Shown here piece after piece: positions 8,270 to 16,065 of a stretch of DNA of 36,313 bases; the stretch's first letter is position 1; every line of letters begins with the position of its first letter. Origin of the DNA: Planctomycetaceae bacterium. GTDB taxonomy: Bacteria; Planctomycetota; Planctomycetia; Pirellulales; Pirellulaceae. The notes under the pieces were generated by a model. It was given only the letters and a program-made list of their open reading frames with translations, ran no database searches and was not told the origin of the DNA. A program made the translations under genes and the position numbers. The DNA lies in contig PAQH01000073.1 in NCBI GenBank assembly GCA_002709225.1, positions 1 through 36,313 of the forward strand, written 5' to 3'.

Positions 8270-10081
8270 ATGATTACGCTCCTAGTCGCGGTGTTGTCTT
8301 TTGTCGGATTTATTGTCGCCTACCACACCTATGGGCGTTGGCTAGCTCGGCGGATTTTCGGTTTGGATGCCGACGCGCTCGTGCCCAGTCAGCAGCTGCG
8401 GGACGATGTCGATTTCATTCCCACCAAGAAAGAGGTCATCTTTGGCCACCACTTCACCAGCATCGCGGGCACGGGACCGATTGTGGGTCCGGCGATTGCC
8501 GTGTTCTGGGGTTGGTTGCCGGCGCTATTGTGGGTTGTGTTGGGATCGATTTTCTTTGGCGCGGTCCACGATTTTGGTGCGTTGGTGGTCAGTTTGCGAA
8601 ACCGAGGGCAGACGATCGGTGAAGTAGCCGGGCGGTTGATCTCGCCGCGGGCGCGGATCATGTTTCTGATGATTCTGGCGCTCGCCCTGACGGTTGTGCT
8701 GGCCATCTTTGGACTGGTTATCGCCACCATTTTCAAGCTGTATCCGGAGTCCGTGCTTTCGGTCTGGATTGAGATTCCGATTGCGGTTGCAGTCGGTTTC
8801 TGGGTGTACCGTAAAGGGGGGGGCCTGTTGATACCCTCGTTGGTCGCTTTGACGCTGCTTTACCTGGGCATTTACCTGGGAGTTTATTATCTGCCGCTCT
8901 CCTTACCGGTCGGCAATCCGGTGGTGGTCTGGACACTTGTCCTGATGACCTATTGCTTTATCGCCTCGGTCCTGCCGGTCTGGACGCTGCTGCAACCGCG
9001 CGACTTTATCAACAGCCACCAATTGATGGTTGCCCTGGTATTGTTGGTCGGTGGATTACTGGTCGCTGGGGTAAGTGGGAAAGCGGATCTGGTGACCAGT
9101 GCGCCGATGGTCGCTGAACAGCCCCCGGCGGGAGCCCCCCCGATCATGCCGTTCTTGTTTATCACGATTGCCTGCGGTGCGATCAGCGGGTTTCATTGCC
9201 TGGTTAGTAGCGGGACTTCCAGCAAGCAGGTGTCAATGGAGACCGATGCCCAATACGTTGGTTACGGCGCGATGCTGCTGGAAGGGGCGCTGGCGGTAAT
9301 CGTAATTTTGGCCTGTTGTGCGGGGGTGGGCATGGGTGTGCCCAACGGCGCCGCAGAGGGTGAAACGTTGACTGGGCTGGCGGCGTGGCACACCAAGTAC
9401 GATCCGAGTGGTTCCTGGGCTACGTTTGGTCTGGGGCAAAAGGTGGGCGCATTTGTCGATGGCGGAGCCAATTTTGTCAGTTCGCTAGGTATTGCCCGCG
9501 AGTTGGCGGTAGGGATCATCGCGGTGCTGGTCGCCAGTTTTGCCGCGACCACGCTCGATACGGCGACGCGTCTGCAGCGTTATGTGTTGCAAGAGCTGGG
9601 CGCGACGCTGAAAATCACTCCCCTTGCTAACAAGTACGCAGCCACCGGTTTGGCGGTCGCACTGGGTGCGGCAATGGCCATGGTGCCGGGTCCCAAAGGG
9701 GTGGGGACGGGGGGATTGATCTTGTGGCCGCTGTTTGGTGCCACCAACCAGTTGTTGGCCGGTCTGGCGTTTATGGTGATCGTGTTCTATCTCTGGCGGC
9801 GCAACTTACCTGTCTGGTTTGCCGCCGGCCCAATGGCCGTGATGTTGCTGATGCCCGCTTGGGCCCTCGGCTGGCAATTGTTCAACGCCAACAGTGGTTG
9901 GCTGGCCGCAGAGCAAAAAAACTACCTGCTGGGTACGATCGGACTAGGTAACCTGGCGCTGCAGGCCTGGATGATGGTCGAGGGCCTGTTGTTGTGGCGT
10001 CGTGCACGCGGTGTGCTAGAGGAAGGGCTACCACCGCTGCCGGAGCCAGCGGCGACCTTACAGGCGGCCACCGATCGCTGA
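8270..10081 (+). CDS. cstA: CstA-family carbon starvation protein (peptide/pyruvate transporter)
   Basis: Integral inner-membrane protein of 603 residues with many hydrophobic helices across its length. Family hallmarks include HHFTSIAGTGPIVGPAIA near residue 62, the AVHDFGALVVSLRNRGQ loop and SGFHCLVSSGTSSKQV in the middle. CstA-family proteins in enterobacteria take up peptides or pyruvate and are induced on carbon starvation; substrate here is inferred from the family only. The frame is open from 8069, but ATG 8270 starts directly at the first conserved helix (MITLLVAVLSFVGFIVAYHTYGR) and the upstream stretch is not protein-like. The gene ends 31 bases before the converging Nramp-like gene. 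Confidence 0.92.
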   Translation: MITLLVAVLSFVGFIVAYHTYGRWLARRIFGLDADALVPSQQLRDDVDFIPTKKEVIFGHHFTSIAGTGPIVGPAIAVFWGWLPALLWVVLGSIFFGAVHDFGALVVSLRNRGQTIGEVAGRLISPRARIMFLMILALALTVVLAIFGLVIATIFKLYPESVLSVWIEIPIAVAVGFWVYRKGGGLLIPSLVALTLLYLGIYLGVYYLPLSLPVGNPVVVWTLVLMTYCFIASVLPVWTLLQPRDFINSHQLMVALVLLVGGLLVAGVSGKADLVTSAPMVAEQPPAGAPPIMPFLFITIACGAISGFHCLVSSGTSSKQVSMETDAQYVGYGAMLLEGALAVIVILACCAGVGMGVPNGAAEGETLTGLAAWHTKYDPSGSWATFGLGQKVGAFVDGGANFVSSLGIARELAVGIIAVLVASFAATTLDTATRLQRYVLQELGATLKITPLANKYAATGLAVALGAAMAMVPGPKGVGTGGLILWPLFGATNQLLAGLAFMVIVFYLWRRNLPVWFAAGPMAVMLLMPAWALGWQLFNANSGWLAAEQKNYLLGTIGLGNLALQAWMMVEGLLLWRRARGVLEEGLPPLPEPAATLQAATDR

Positions 10082-10112
10082 CCGATTGTGGGTACTGGCG
10101 AAACCACCCCGG

Positions 10113-11756
10113 TTAGGCACCCACCGCGATCCATTCAAACTTGATGGCCAGCGTCAGTAGAATCCCGCCCGGTGAGATGACCGCCAGCCCCAGGCCACAA
10201 ATCCACAGCCAGGCTGTTGTCCAGCTGCCGGGGGCAATACGGGGATCGACGCGTCGGTAACGTAAATAGAGGGCGCCCAGGCCGAGGATGGGGTACATCA
10301 CGGCGGCGATCAGGCTGCTGGTGACGGCTAGCATCTGGGGTGGGTTTTCGAATAGCCAGTAAGCGATCGAGAACATCACCAACATCACCACTGTAAAGAT
10401 GCGGATAAATCGCAGGCGGGTGGGATAGTGTTCCGCGTTCACCACGCCGACAATGCCCAACGCGTCGGTCAGCAGACGTGAAAAGCCAGCGGTGCCGGCC
10501 AGCACGGTGCTGAACAGGACGAAGAAGCCACCCACCACGAACAGGGTGGCGGCCCAGTCGGCCATGCTCTCGGTGTACATGTCACGCAAAATCACCAGCG
10601 TCTCGAGGCCATCCGGAGGCGGGCCGTTGCGGTACAAAATGGCCGCCCCCAGCAGATAGAAACAGATGGTGCTCGCGGTATAAACCACCATGGTTAACAG
10701 CACATCGGTGTACATCACGCGGATCCAGCCCCGGGCGCGTTGCGGCCACTCGGTTCCCGGCTGGACCTTGCCCACATTGCGCGCGTACCCTTTTTCCACG
10801 CACCAGTACGTATAGCTCCACATCTCGCCGTAGGCGACACCTGTCGCCGCGTACGCGGCCAGGGCGATGAGTACGACATCGCGGTAAGCGTCTGCAGTCA
10901 TCGTGCTGGCCGACGGCGTACTCATGGACAGGCCGTGCTGCAGCTGCTGCCAGCTGATGGCATAGTCGGTCCACTGCAGCATCACCGTGCAAACGACGGT
11001 CAACAGGGTGAAGGTGGCGACCATCACCACCAGGGTTTTTTCCAGTGAGCGGTAACTGCCACTGAGCAGCAACACCGCCGCTACGATGGCTACCAGCATT
11101 GCCCAGATTCGAGCACCGTGTTCGCCGAACAGCGGAAATGCGATTTGCACCGCCTGACCGGCGGCCCCTAGAATCGCACCCGAGTTGACGAAGGTCAGCA
11201 GCATCGAGGCCAACCACAGCCAGACAAACCAGTTGACCTGAGGTTGGTGGAATTGGCCCGCTTGCAGCTGGCGCCGCGAGGCGGTGCGGAACATCAACGC
11301 CGCGATGCAGACGGTGATCAGTGCGCCGCCAACTAGTAGCAGGCCTGTTCCGAGTGTCTGCGAGTCGGTGGGCAACTGTATGTAGACAGCGACGGCCGTT
11401 ACGCTGGCGATGGCTACGGTGGTCAACCAGGGTAGCGTTAGCCACAGCGGACGCGGGCTGCTTGGGCCCGGCAAGGTGCTGAACACTTGCAAGAATGTCT
11501 GGCCACTGGAAATGGTGTGCCGGGCCACTTCTGCCTGAACGACGAATTTGATGAAACAGGAGAGCAGGATAAACCACAACAGCGTGAACCCGGCGACCGC
11601 GCCCAACTTGGTGGTCATCAACAGTTCACCCGATCCGACCACGGACCCAACCAGGATCATTCCTGGACCCAGGTGTCGCAGTGTCTCTCGCCAGCCGCGC
11701 GGCGGCGGCACAAACGATGCATCGGTTTGTGCGTAGGGGTCGGATGTTTGACTCAT
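10113..11756 (-). CDS. Nramp-like membrane transporter
   Basis: A 547-residue membrane protein with about 11-12 predicted helices. The N-terminal region GWRETLRHLGPGMILVGSVV (residues 21-40) followed by GSGELLMTTKLGA resembles the first helix of the Nramp/LeuT-fold metal-ion transporters. The usual metal-binding DPGN of helix 1 and the Met-Pro-His of helix 6 are not seen; the equivalent helix-6 region reads AATGVAYGEMW. It is therefore probably a divergent Nramp relative whose substrate may not be Mn2+/Fe2+. ATG 11756 (MSQTSDPY) is preferred over the frame start at 11843, which adds a basic, non-conserved tail. It lies 53 bases downstream of the GNAT gene on the same strand and may be the last gene of the acyl cluster operon. 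The family call is moderately sure; the substrate is unknown. Confidence 0.8.
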   Translation of the reverse strand: MSQTSDPYAQTDASFVPPPRGWRETLRHLGPGMILVGSVVGSGELLMTTKLGAVAGFTLLWFILLSCFIKFVVQAEVARHTISSGQTFLQVFSTLPGPSSPRPLWLTLPWLTTVAIASVTAVAVYIQLPTDSQTLGTGLLLVGGALITVCIAALMFRTASRRQLQAGQFHQPQVNWFVWLWLASMLLTFVNSGAILGAAGQAVQIAFPLFGEHGARIWAMLVAIVAAVLLLSGSYRSLEKTLVVMVATFTLLTVVCTVMLQWTDYAISWQQLQHGLSMSTPSASTMTADAYRDVVLIALAAYAATGVAYGEMWSYTYWCVEKGYARNVGKVQPGTEWPQRARGWIRVMYTDVLLTMVVYTASTICFYLLGAAILYRNGPPPDGLETLVILRDMYTESMADWAATLFVVGGFFVLFSTVLAGTAGFSRLLTDALGIVGVVNAEHYPTRLRFIRIFTVVMLVMFSIAYWLFENPPQMLAVTSSLIAAVMYPILGLGALYLRYRRVDPRIAPGSWTTAWLWICGLGLAVISPGGILLTLAIKFEWIAVGA

Positions 11757-11809
11757 GACGCCTGAGTGTGGCCGATTGTCGCGGCAGACGCAATGTGAAA
11801 ATGGACGCC

Positions 11810-12559
11810 TCAGGCTGTTCCGCCGCGTGGACGCTCGTAACACTTGCGGAGCACGACAAACGTCTGCACCACGCGGAACTGAAAATGACCCAGCTCCAGG
11901 TTCAGAATCGCGTAGTTGCGTCCCGAATGGTGTGTGCGTATCCGGCGCAAACCCTGCTCCAGAAAATCATTGAACACGAAATAGTTGAGAATGGTTCCCA
12001 GGCCACCTCCTTTGTAACGCGCAGCGATACCCGCCAGCAGCAACTGCACCCGGGAGCCGTCCAGCCGGCGCGCTGAATTGAAGCCCACGATTTCTCCCGT
12101 CTGTGGGTTGGTCAGTTTGTGCAGGTATTCGTCCTCGCGTTGCCAGGAGGCTTCCAGGTAACGGCGATAACGAGCTTGGCTGCTCGCCGCATTGACGTGA
12201 GGGTCAACGGTCCAGCGGTCGTCGACAAAAGTCTCGGCGGCGATTGCCTGGACGGTCTGCAGTTCGTCGTCGTTCGCCACGGGTTCGTAGCGATACGGGA
12301 ATGCGGCGACTGGGTACCGTTTCTTCAACCGCAATTCGCTCCGTAATTGGAACTCCACAAAACGGAACCCGTGGGATTCGAGTTGGCTGCTGGTGGCCAG
12401 GTCTTCCACGGGTACCCGACAGAAGACATATCCCGGTCGGTGGTTTTGCAGGTAGTCCGCTTCGACGGCCGACAGGTCGTGGATGCCGTCGGAGACGTCG
12501 AGTTGCAGGACACTCGCGCCCAAGACGTCTGAGTCGATAGGCAGGCGATCTACGTTCAT
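11810..12559 (-). CDS. GNAT-family N-acyltransferase
   Basis: A 249-residue soluble protein. The C-terminal half has the GNAT fold: a beta strand VQLLLAGIAARY followed by the pyrophosphate-binding loop KGGGLG, then RIRTHHSGRNYAILNLELGHF, which resembles the corresponding segment of WecD-type sugar amine acetyltransferases. GNAT enzymes transfer an acyl group from CoA, or in some families from an acyl carrier protein, to an amine. The gene starts inside the stop codon of the preceding carrier-protein gene (ATGA overlap), which suggests coupled translation and makes an acyl-ACP donor plausible. The acceptor may be an amino sugar, by analogy with WecD, but this is inference. Confidence 0.82.
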   Translation of the reverse strand: MNVDRLPIDSDVLGASVLQLDVSDGIHDLSAVEADYLQNHRPGYVFCRVPVEDLATSSQLESHGFRFVEFQLRSELRLKKRYPVAAFPYRYEPVANDDELQTVQAIAAETFVDDRWTVDPHVNAASSQARYRRYLEASWQREDEYLHKLTNPQTGEIVGFNSARRLDGSRVQLLLAGIAARYKGGGLGTILNYFVFNDFLEQGLRRIRTHHSGRNYAILNLELGHFQFRVVQTFVVLRKCYERPRGGTA

Positions 12560-12801
12560 GCGCCGTTAGCTCCCGGGCCACTCTGGCCGGTTTGCACCTG
12601 TTGCCAGAGTTCGCCGACCGTGGAGAGCCGCGCGAGTTCTTCCGACAGGACAGTCACGCCGTAATCCTCATCGATCATACTGACCACGGTCAACGCACCC
12701 AGTGAATCCCATTCGTCGAAGGAGTCCAGGACGCTCTCGGCCTGGACTTCGCCGGCTTCGACCCCTAACAACTCGGCAAGCTTTTCGAAGAACGATTGCA
12801 A
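12556..12801 (-). CDS. Acyl carrier protein (second carrier of the cluster)
   Basis: An 81-residue acidic four-helix carrier protein. The phosphopantetheine attachment site is S33 in DEWDSLGAL. Length and acidity fit the family. The frame is open to 13011, but the upstream part overlaps the ketosynthase gene and is not ACP-like. A TTG start at 12801 is chosen because it begins exactly at the ACP fold and is preceded by AGAGGAG (plus-strand 12810-12816) with 8 bases of spacing. Its TGA overlaps the GNAT ATG. It probably carries the acyl chain used by the neighbouring ketosynthase III or the GNAT enzyme; it needs a phosphopantetheinyl transferase encoded elsewhere. Confidence 0.85.
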   Translation of the reverse strand: MQSFFEKLAELLGVEAGEVQAESVLDSFDEWDSLGALTVVSMIDEDYGVTVLSEELARLSTVGELWQQVQTGQSGPGANGA

Positions 12802-12809
12802 CGCGTTGG

Positions 12810-12816
12810 CTCCTCT
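12810..12816 (-). promoter_or_regulatory. Ribosome-binding site deciding the TTG start of the second ACP
   Basis: On the minus strand this reads AGAGGAG, eight bases before the TTG at 12801. No ATG or GTG gives a family-like N-terminus in this frame, so this site decides the start. Confidence 0.65.
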
Positions 12817-12896
12817 GCGGTGATCTGGACTAGCTGGTGCACGCGCGGTATGTGGTGATCGGTGTGGGGACGCTCGCTGGGTGAATTCTCGTGACC

Positions 12897-13985
12897 TCAG
12901 GCGGTCTCCTGCTGTGCTGACGGATAATCCATCATCTCGCAAAAACGCAGGCCACCGATTTGCAACAACAGCGAACTGCAGGTCAAACCGACGCCAAATC
13001 CGCAGAGGCACATCTTGTAAGTGTTCTCGGTCAAACCGGCTCCTAGTGTATGCGTGATGGCTGTGGGAATCGTTACGCTGCTGGCATTACCGTAATGCTC
13101 GACTACATCATTGGGAAGTTTTTTTCTGGGGACGCCCAGCTTATCGGCAAGCTTCTCCAGCATGAAGCGATTGGGTTGATGAAACATGAACCAGTCCACC
13201 TCGTCCAGTCTGGTCGCCGCAGTGGACAGCAGGTTCTCGATCAAAGGTGGAATCTGATTCTGGACAAAATTGAGTACCGCGATCCCATCCATGTGGTAGT
13301 GGTCCTGGCCGCGGTAGTTGCCGTCACTGGCCAGTTCGACTTGCGCGGTGTCGGGAGTGGATGGTAGGCGGAAGCCTCCAGCGGGGATCATGATCTTTTC
13401 GTGTTGCGCGCCATCCATTTGCAGATTCGCGTGGATGGTTGCGGGATCCGCGGATGGTTCCAGGATGGCGATCGAGGCGGCATCCCCCAACAGTGGATAG
13501 GCGTTGCGATCCTGGGGGGAGCAAGTGCGCGTGAGTGTATCCGCGTTGACCAGGACGACGCGGTTGATCGACTCCTGCTGCAGCATCATGAAGCCCTGAA
13601 TCAAGCCGACGGCAAAACCGGCACACCCCTGGTTGAGGTCCAGACACCACATATCCTGGGATAGGCCCAGTTTGCCTTGAATCACACTGCTGGTAGGTGG
13701 CATGAAGTAGTCGGGCGTCTCGGTGACCAGGATCAAACCATCAATTTCGTCCGGCTGGAGGTCGCCGCGGTCGATCAAATGCCGCAAGCCAAACAGTGCC
13801 AGATCGGACGCACACGTTCCCTCGGTGACCAGGCGGTGCCGATCGATGCCAATCACGTTCTGCAGTTTTCGTGAATTGGCGACAGGAAAATTGTAGTTGT
13901 CCCATTCATCGGCATAACGCGATTCGTTTTCCGGCACGACTACCAGCAGGCCCCCGATGCGCATGTTCCGGAAGGTGAAGTTCAC
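12897..13985 (-). CDS. 3-oxoacyl-ACP synthase III-like enzyme (FabH family)
   Basis: A 362-residue thiolase-fold condensing enzyme. The full catalytic triad is present: C121 in LNQGCAGFAVGL, H269 in FHQPN and N300 in YGNASS. KAS III enzymes condense a CoA- or ACP-bound starter with a malonyl-ACP-type extender; members in secondary clusters also act as acyl-transferring enzymes. It is longer than housekeeping FabH (about 320 residues) and sits in a biosynthetic cluster with no other fatty-acid genes, so it is likely a specialised paralogue. It starts with GTG at 13985, overlapping the TGA of the upstream carrier-protein gene as GTGA, so the two are probably translationally coupled. Starter and extender are unknown. 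Confidence 0.9.
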   Translation of the reverse strand: MNFTFRNMRIGGLLVVVPENESRYADEWDNYNFPVANSRKLQNVIGIDRHRLVTEGTCASDLALFGLRHLIDRGDLQPDEIDGLILVTETPDYFMPPTSSVIQGKLGLSQDMWCLDLNQGCAGFAVGLIQGFMMLQQESINRVVLVNADTLTRTCSPQDRNAYPLLGDAASIAILEPSADPATIHANLQMDGAQHEKIMIPAGGFRLPSTPDTAQVELASDGNYRGQDHYHMDGIAVLNFVQNQIPPLIENLLSTAATRLDEVDWFMFHQPNRFMLEKLADKLGVPRKKLPNDVVEHYGNASSVTIPTAITHTLGAGLTENTYKMCLCGFGVGLTCSSLLLQIGGLRFCEMMDYPSAQQETA

Positions 13986-14224
13986 GAGGCAACTCCGTAT
14001 TTGCCGAGGAGACGGGCGATCGTCGCCACGCTGGTGAAATGTTCTGGCAGGATGTCAGTTCCCTCGATCGAAATGCCATAGCGGGCGTCCAGAGACGCCA
14101 CCAGTGATACGATGTCAGTCGAATCGAGCAGACCGTCGGTCAAATAGTCGACGGACATCGAAAAATCGGCTTCCGGCCTCAATTCCGCGAGGATCGAGTG
14201 AATGGTTTGAGTGAGTTCCGTCAT
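13982..14224 (-). CDS. DltC-like carrier protein (first carrier of the cluster)
   Basis: An 80-residue phosphopantetheine carrier protein. The attachment site is S35 within DGLLDSTDIVSLV, which resembles the D-alanyl carrier protein DltC (GLLDS type) more than a fatty-acid ACP. It starts with ATG at 14224 inside the stop codon of the adenylating enzyme (ATGA overlap) and ends overlapping the ketosynthase start. The pairing with a DltA-like ligase directly upstream suggests it receives the activated amino acid as a thioester. It differs clearly from the second carrier downstream (DEWDSLGAL), so the two probably carry different groups. Confidence 0.88.
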   Translation of the reverse strand: MTELTQTIHSILAELRPEADFSMSVDYLTDGLLDSTDIVSLVASLDARYGISIEGTDILPEHFTSVATIARLLGKYGVAS

Positions 14225-15774
14225 GCCATCCCATTGGGCGTGGTGGTTTGAGACAGGTAGTGGGATTGCAGTTGTTGGCGATCGACTTTGCCATTGGGGT
14301 TGAGGGGAAAGGTTGGCATGTGCAGCAGCACGCGGGGCAACATGTAAGCGGGCAGCGTTTCTGCCAGTTCTTTACGAAGTGCGCCGCGATCGAGTTCACG
14401 GCCGGATTCATAGCACAGGATCAGCTGTTGACGGGAGGCGTCGTACAGCACGCAAGCACGGTGAATCTCGACAACTCGACTGGCGGCAGATTCGATTTCT
14501 CCCAATTCAATCCGATAGCCCAGGTGCTTGATTTGGGTGTCGAGTCGACCGACGAACATGAGTTCGCCACGTTCGTTCCAATAACCCAGGTCCCCGGTTC
14601 GGTACATTTTTTCGGGGTAGTGCTTGCGATGGACGATCTCTGGAAAGGCGTGGGCTGTTTTTTCGGGGTCGTTCCAGTATCCCAGGGCCAGACTGCTGCC
14701 GCGGATACAGATTTCTCCCGTTTGCTGATCGCTTACGGGGAGTTGTTGTTCGTCGAGAATCAAGATTTCGGTGTTGCGGCAGGCGGTGCCGATGGGAAGT
14801 GGCTGATCGTCTTCAAAGGCACGGTCGAGTACATAATACGTCGATGCGATGGCCGTTTCGGTGGGACCGTAGGTGTTGACGAGTGTGGCGGTGGGACAAT
14901 GAGCCGCCCAGTATTGGAAGTGTCGGGTTGGCATCACCTCACCCAGCACGGTGATCCACCGCAGTTGCGGCAAGTCGACCCCGGCCAGCAAATTGAGTTT
15001 GGACACACTGACCAGCACTGAGGGTACCCAGCAGAAGTAGCTGATTTTGTGCGTGCTGAGGTAGTCCACCAGATTGGCCGGAAACGAGAAATGGGATTCC
15101 GGTATCAGATACAAAGGAGCGCCGGTTTTGAGACACAGATAGATGTCCTGGACAGAGACATCAAAGGTGAAGGCTGCCTGGTTGCCGATCGCGTCGTCGG
15201 GACCGAGCTGGTACGTCGCCGCGGCCCATTCGATGTAGTCGGTGACCGCTCGGTGGGGCAGCACAACTCCCTTGGGATGACCTGTCGACCCCGAGGTGTA
15301 CTTGAGATAAACGGGGTCGGTATCGATGGTCTGTTCCATCCGTAACTGGATCGTCTTACGGATATCGGTCGGTGCGGACAACAAGGTCGCTTCGAGTTCG
15401 ATCACACTGGTGTGGGGCGGCAGTATCGGGGCCAGATGTAAGTGGTCTTGCTGCGAGAGGACCACAGCCAGGGGTGACAGGTCGGTGAGGATCTTGCCCA
15501 GCCGTTCGCGGGGTGACTGCGGGTCGAGCGGCACGTAAAAATGGCCGCTCCAGAGAACACCCTGAAATACGGCGACGGTAGCAGGTGCACGCGGCAGGAG
15601 CACCGCGATCGGGCATTTGGTCAAGGGGCTCACGTCGATCAGCGCGGCGGCGATTTGGTTCGCCTGTTCCGCCAGTTGGCCAAACGTTACGCTGGTTTCC
15701 GCGCCAATGATGGCCGGCGCAGCGGGCCAGCGGGCGCTCGTTTCCTGCAGATATTGGCCGACATGAGCGATCAT
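14221..15774 (-). CDS. DltA-like amino-acid adenylating enzyme (AMP-binding, ANL family)
   Basis: A 517-residue stand-alone adenylation enzyme that should activate a carboxylate with ATP and load it on a carrier protein. Core motifs: A3 YTSGSTGHPKG at 159-169, A4 FTFDVS at 202-207 with D205 in the position that binds the substrate alpha-amino group in amino-acid-activating members, A5 NTYGPTE at 300-306, A7 YRTGD at 391-395, and A10 NPNGKVDR at 492-499 with the catalytic Lys K496. The D205 context resembles DltA and NRPS domains rather than fatty-acyl ligases. The ATG at 15774 is chosen since the upstream frame (to 15873) is Arg/Thr-rich and unconserved. It is the first gene of the minus-strand cluster. 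The amino acid specificity cannot be read with confidence. Confidence 0.9.
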   Translation of the reverse strand: MIAHVGQYLQETSARWPAAPAIIGAETSVTFGQLAEQANQIAAALIDVSPLTKCPIAVLLPRAPATVAVFQGVLWSGHFYVPLDPQSPRERLGKILTDLSPLAVVLSQQDHLHLAPILPPHTSVIELEATLLSAPTDIRKTIQLRMEQTIDTDPVYLKYTSGSTGHPKGVVLPHRAVTDYIEWAAATYQLGPDDAIGNQAAFTFDVSVQDIYLCLKTGAPLYLIPESHFSFPANLVDYLSTHKISYFCWVPSVLVSVSKLNLLAGVDLPQLRWITVLGEVMPTRHFQYWAAHCPTATLVNTYGPTETAIASTYYVLDRAFEDDQPLPIGTACRNTEILILDEQQLPVSDQQTGEICIRGSSLALGYWNDPEKTAHAFPEIVHRKHYPEKMYRTGDLGYWNERGELMFVGRLDTQIKHLGYRIELGEIESAASRVVEIHRACVLYDASRQQLILCYESGRELDRGALRKELAETLPAYMLPRVLLHMPTFPLNPNGKVDRQQLQSHYLSQTTTPNGMA

Positions 15775-16033
15775 GCGTCGTCGAGTGGAATTGAGGATAG
15801 AACGAGAGGTACCACCGGCGGTAGCCCGAGTTGTTGCCGCGCGTGCGCGTACTCTTGATTCACTCGGCTGCAAGAAAACGCCACCTTGAACGCGATTGCT
15901 CGGGTGTCGGCCGCAACGCCAGCGGGACCCAGATAATCCGTTCGACCGCTTGAATCGGCGCCTGCGTGGCCCCGGCAGCGGCCTCGCGGCTTCGTTCAGG
16001 GGTCGGCTGAAGCTGCAACTGGGACCGCGTCAC

Positions 16034-16052
16034 TGGCCGGTAGAGCCGGCCA
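16034..16052 (-). terminator. Perfect 7-bp hairpin after the sulfatase gene
   Basis: TGGCCGG (16034-16040) and CCGGCCA (16046-16052) flank the five-base loop tagag. It lies 13 bases after the sulfatase stop on the minus strand. It is strong and GC-rich but lacks a clear U-tract. It probably separates the sulfatase from the acyl cluster downstream. Confidence 0.5.
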
Positions 16053-16065
16053 CGCTGTCCAGCGG

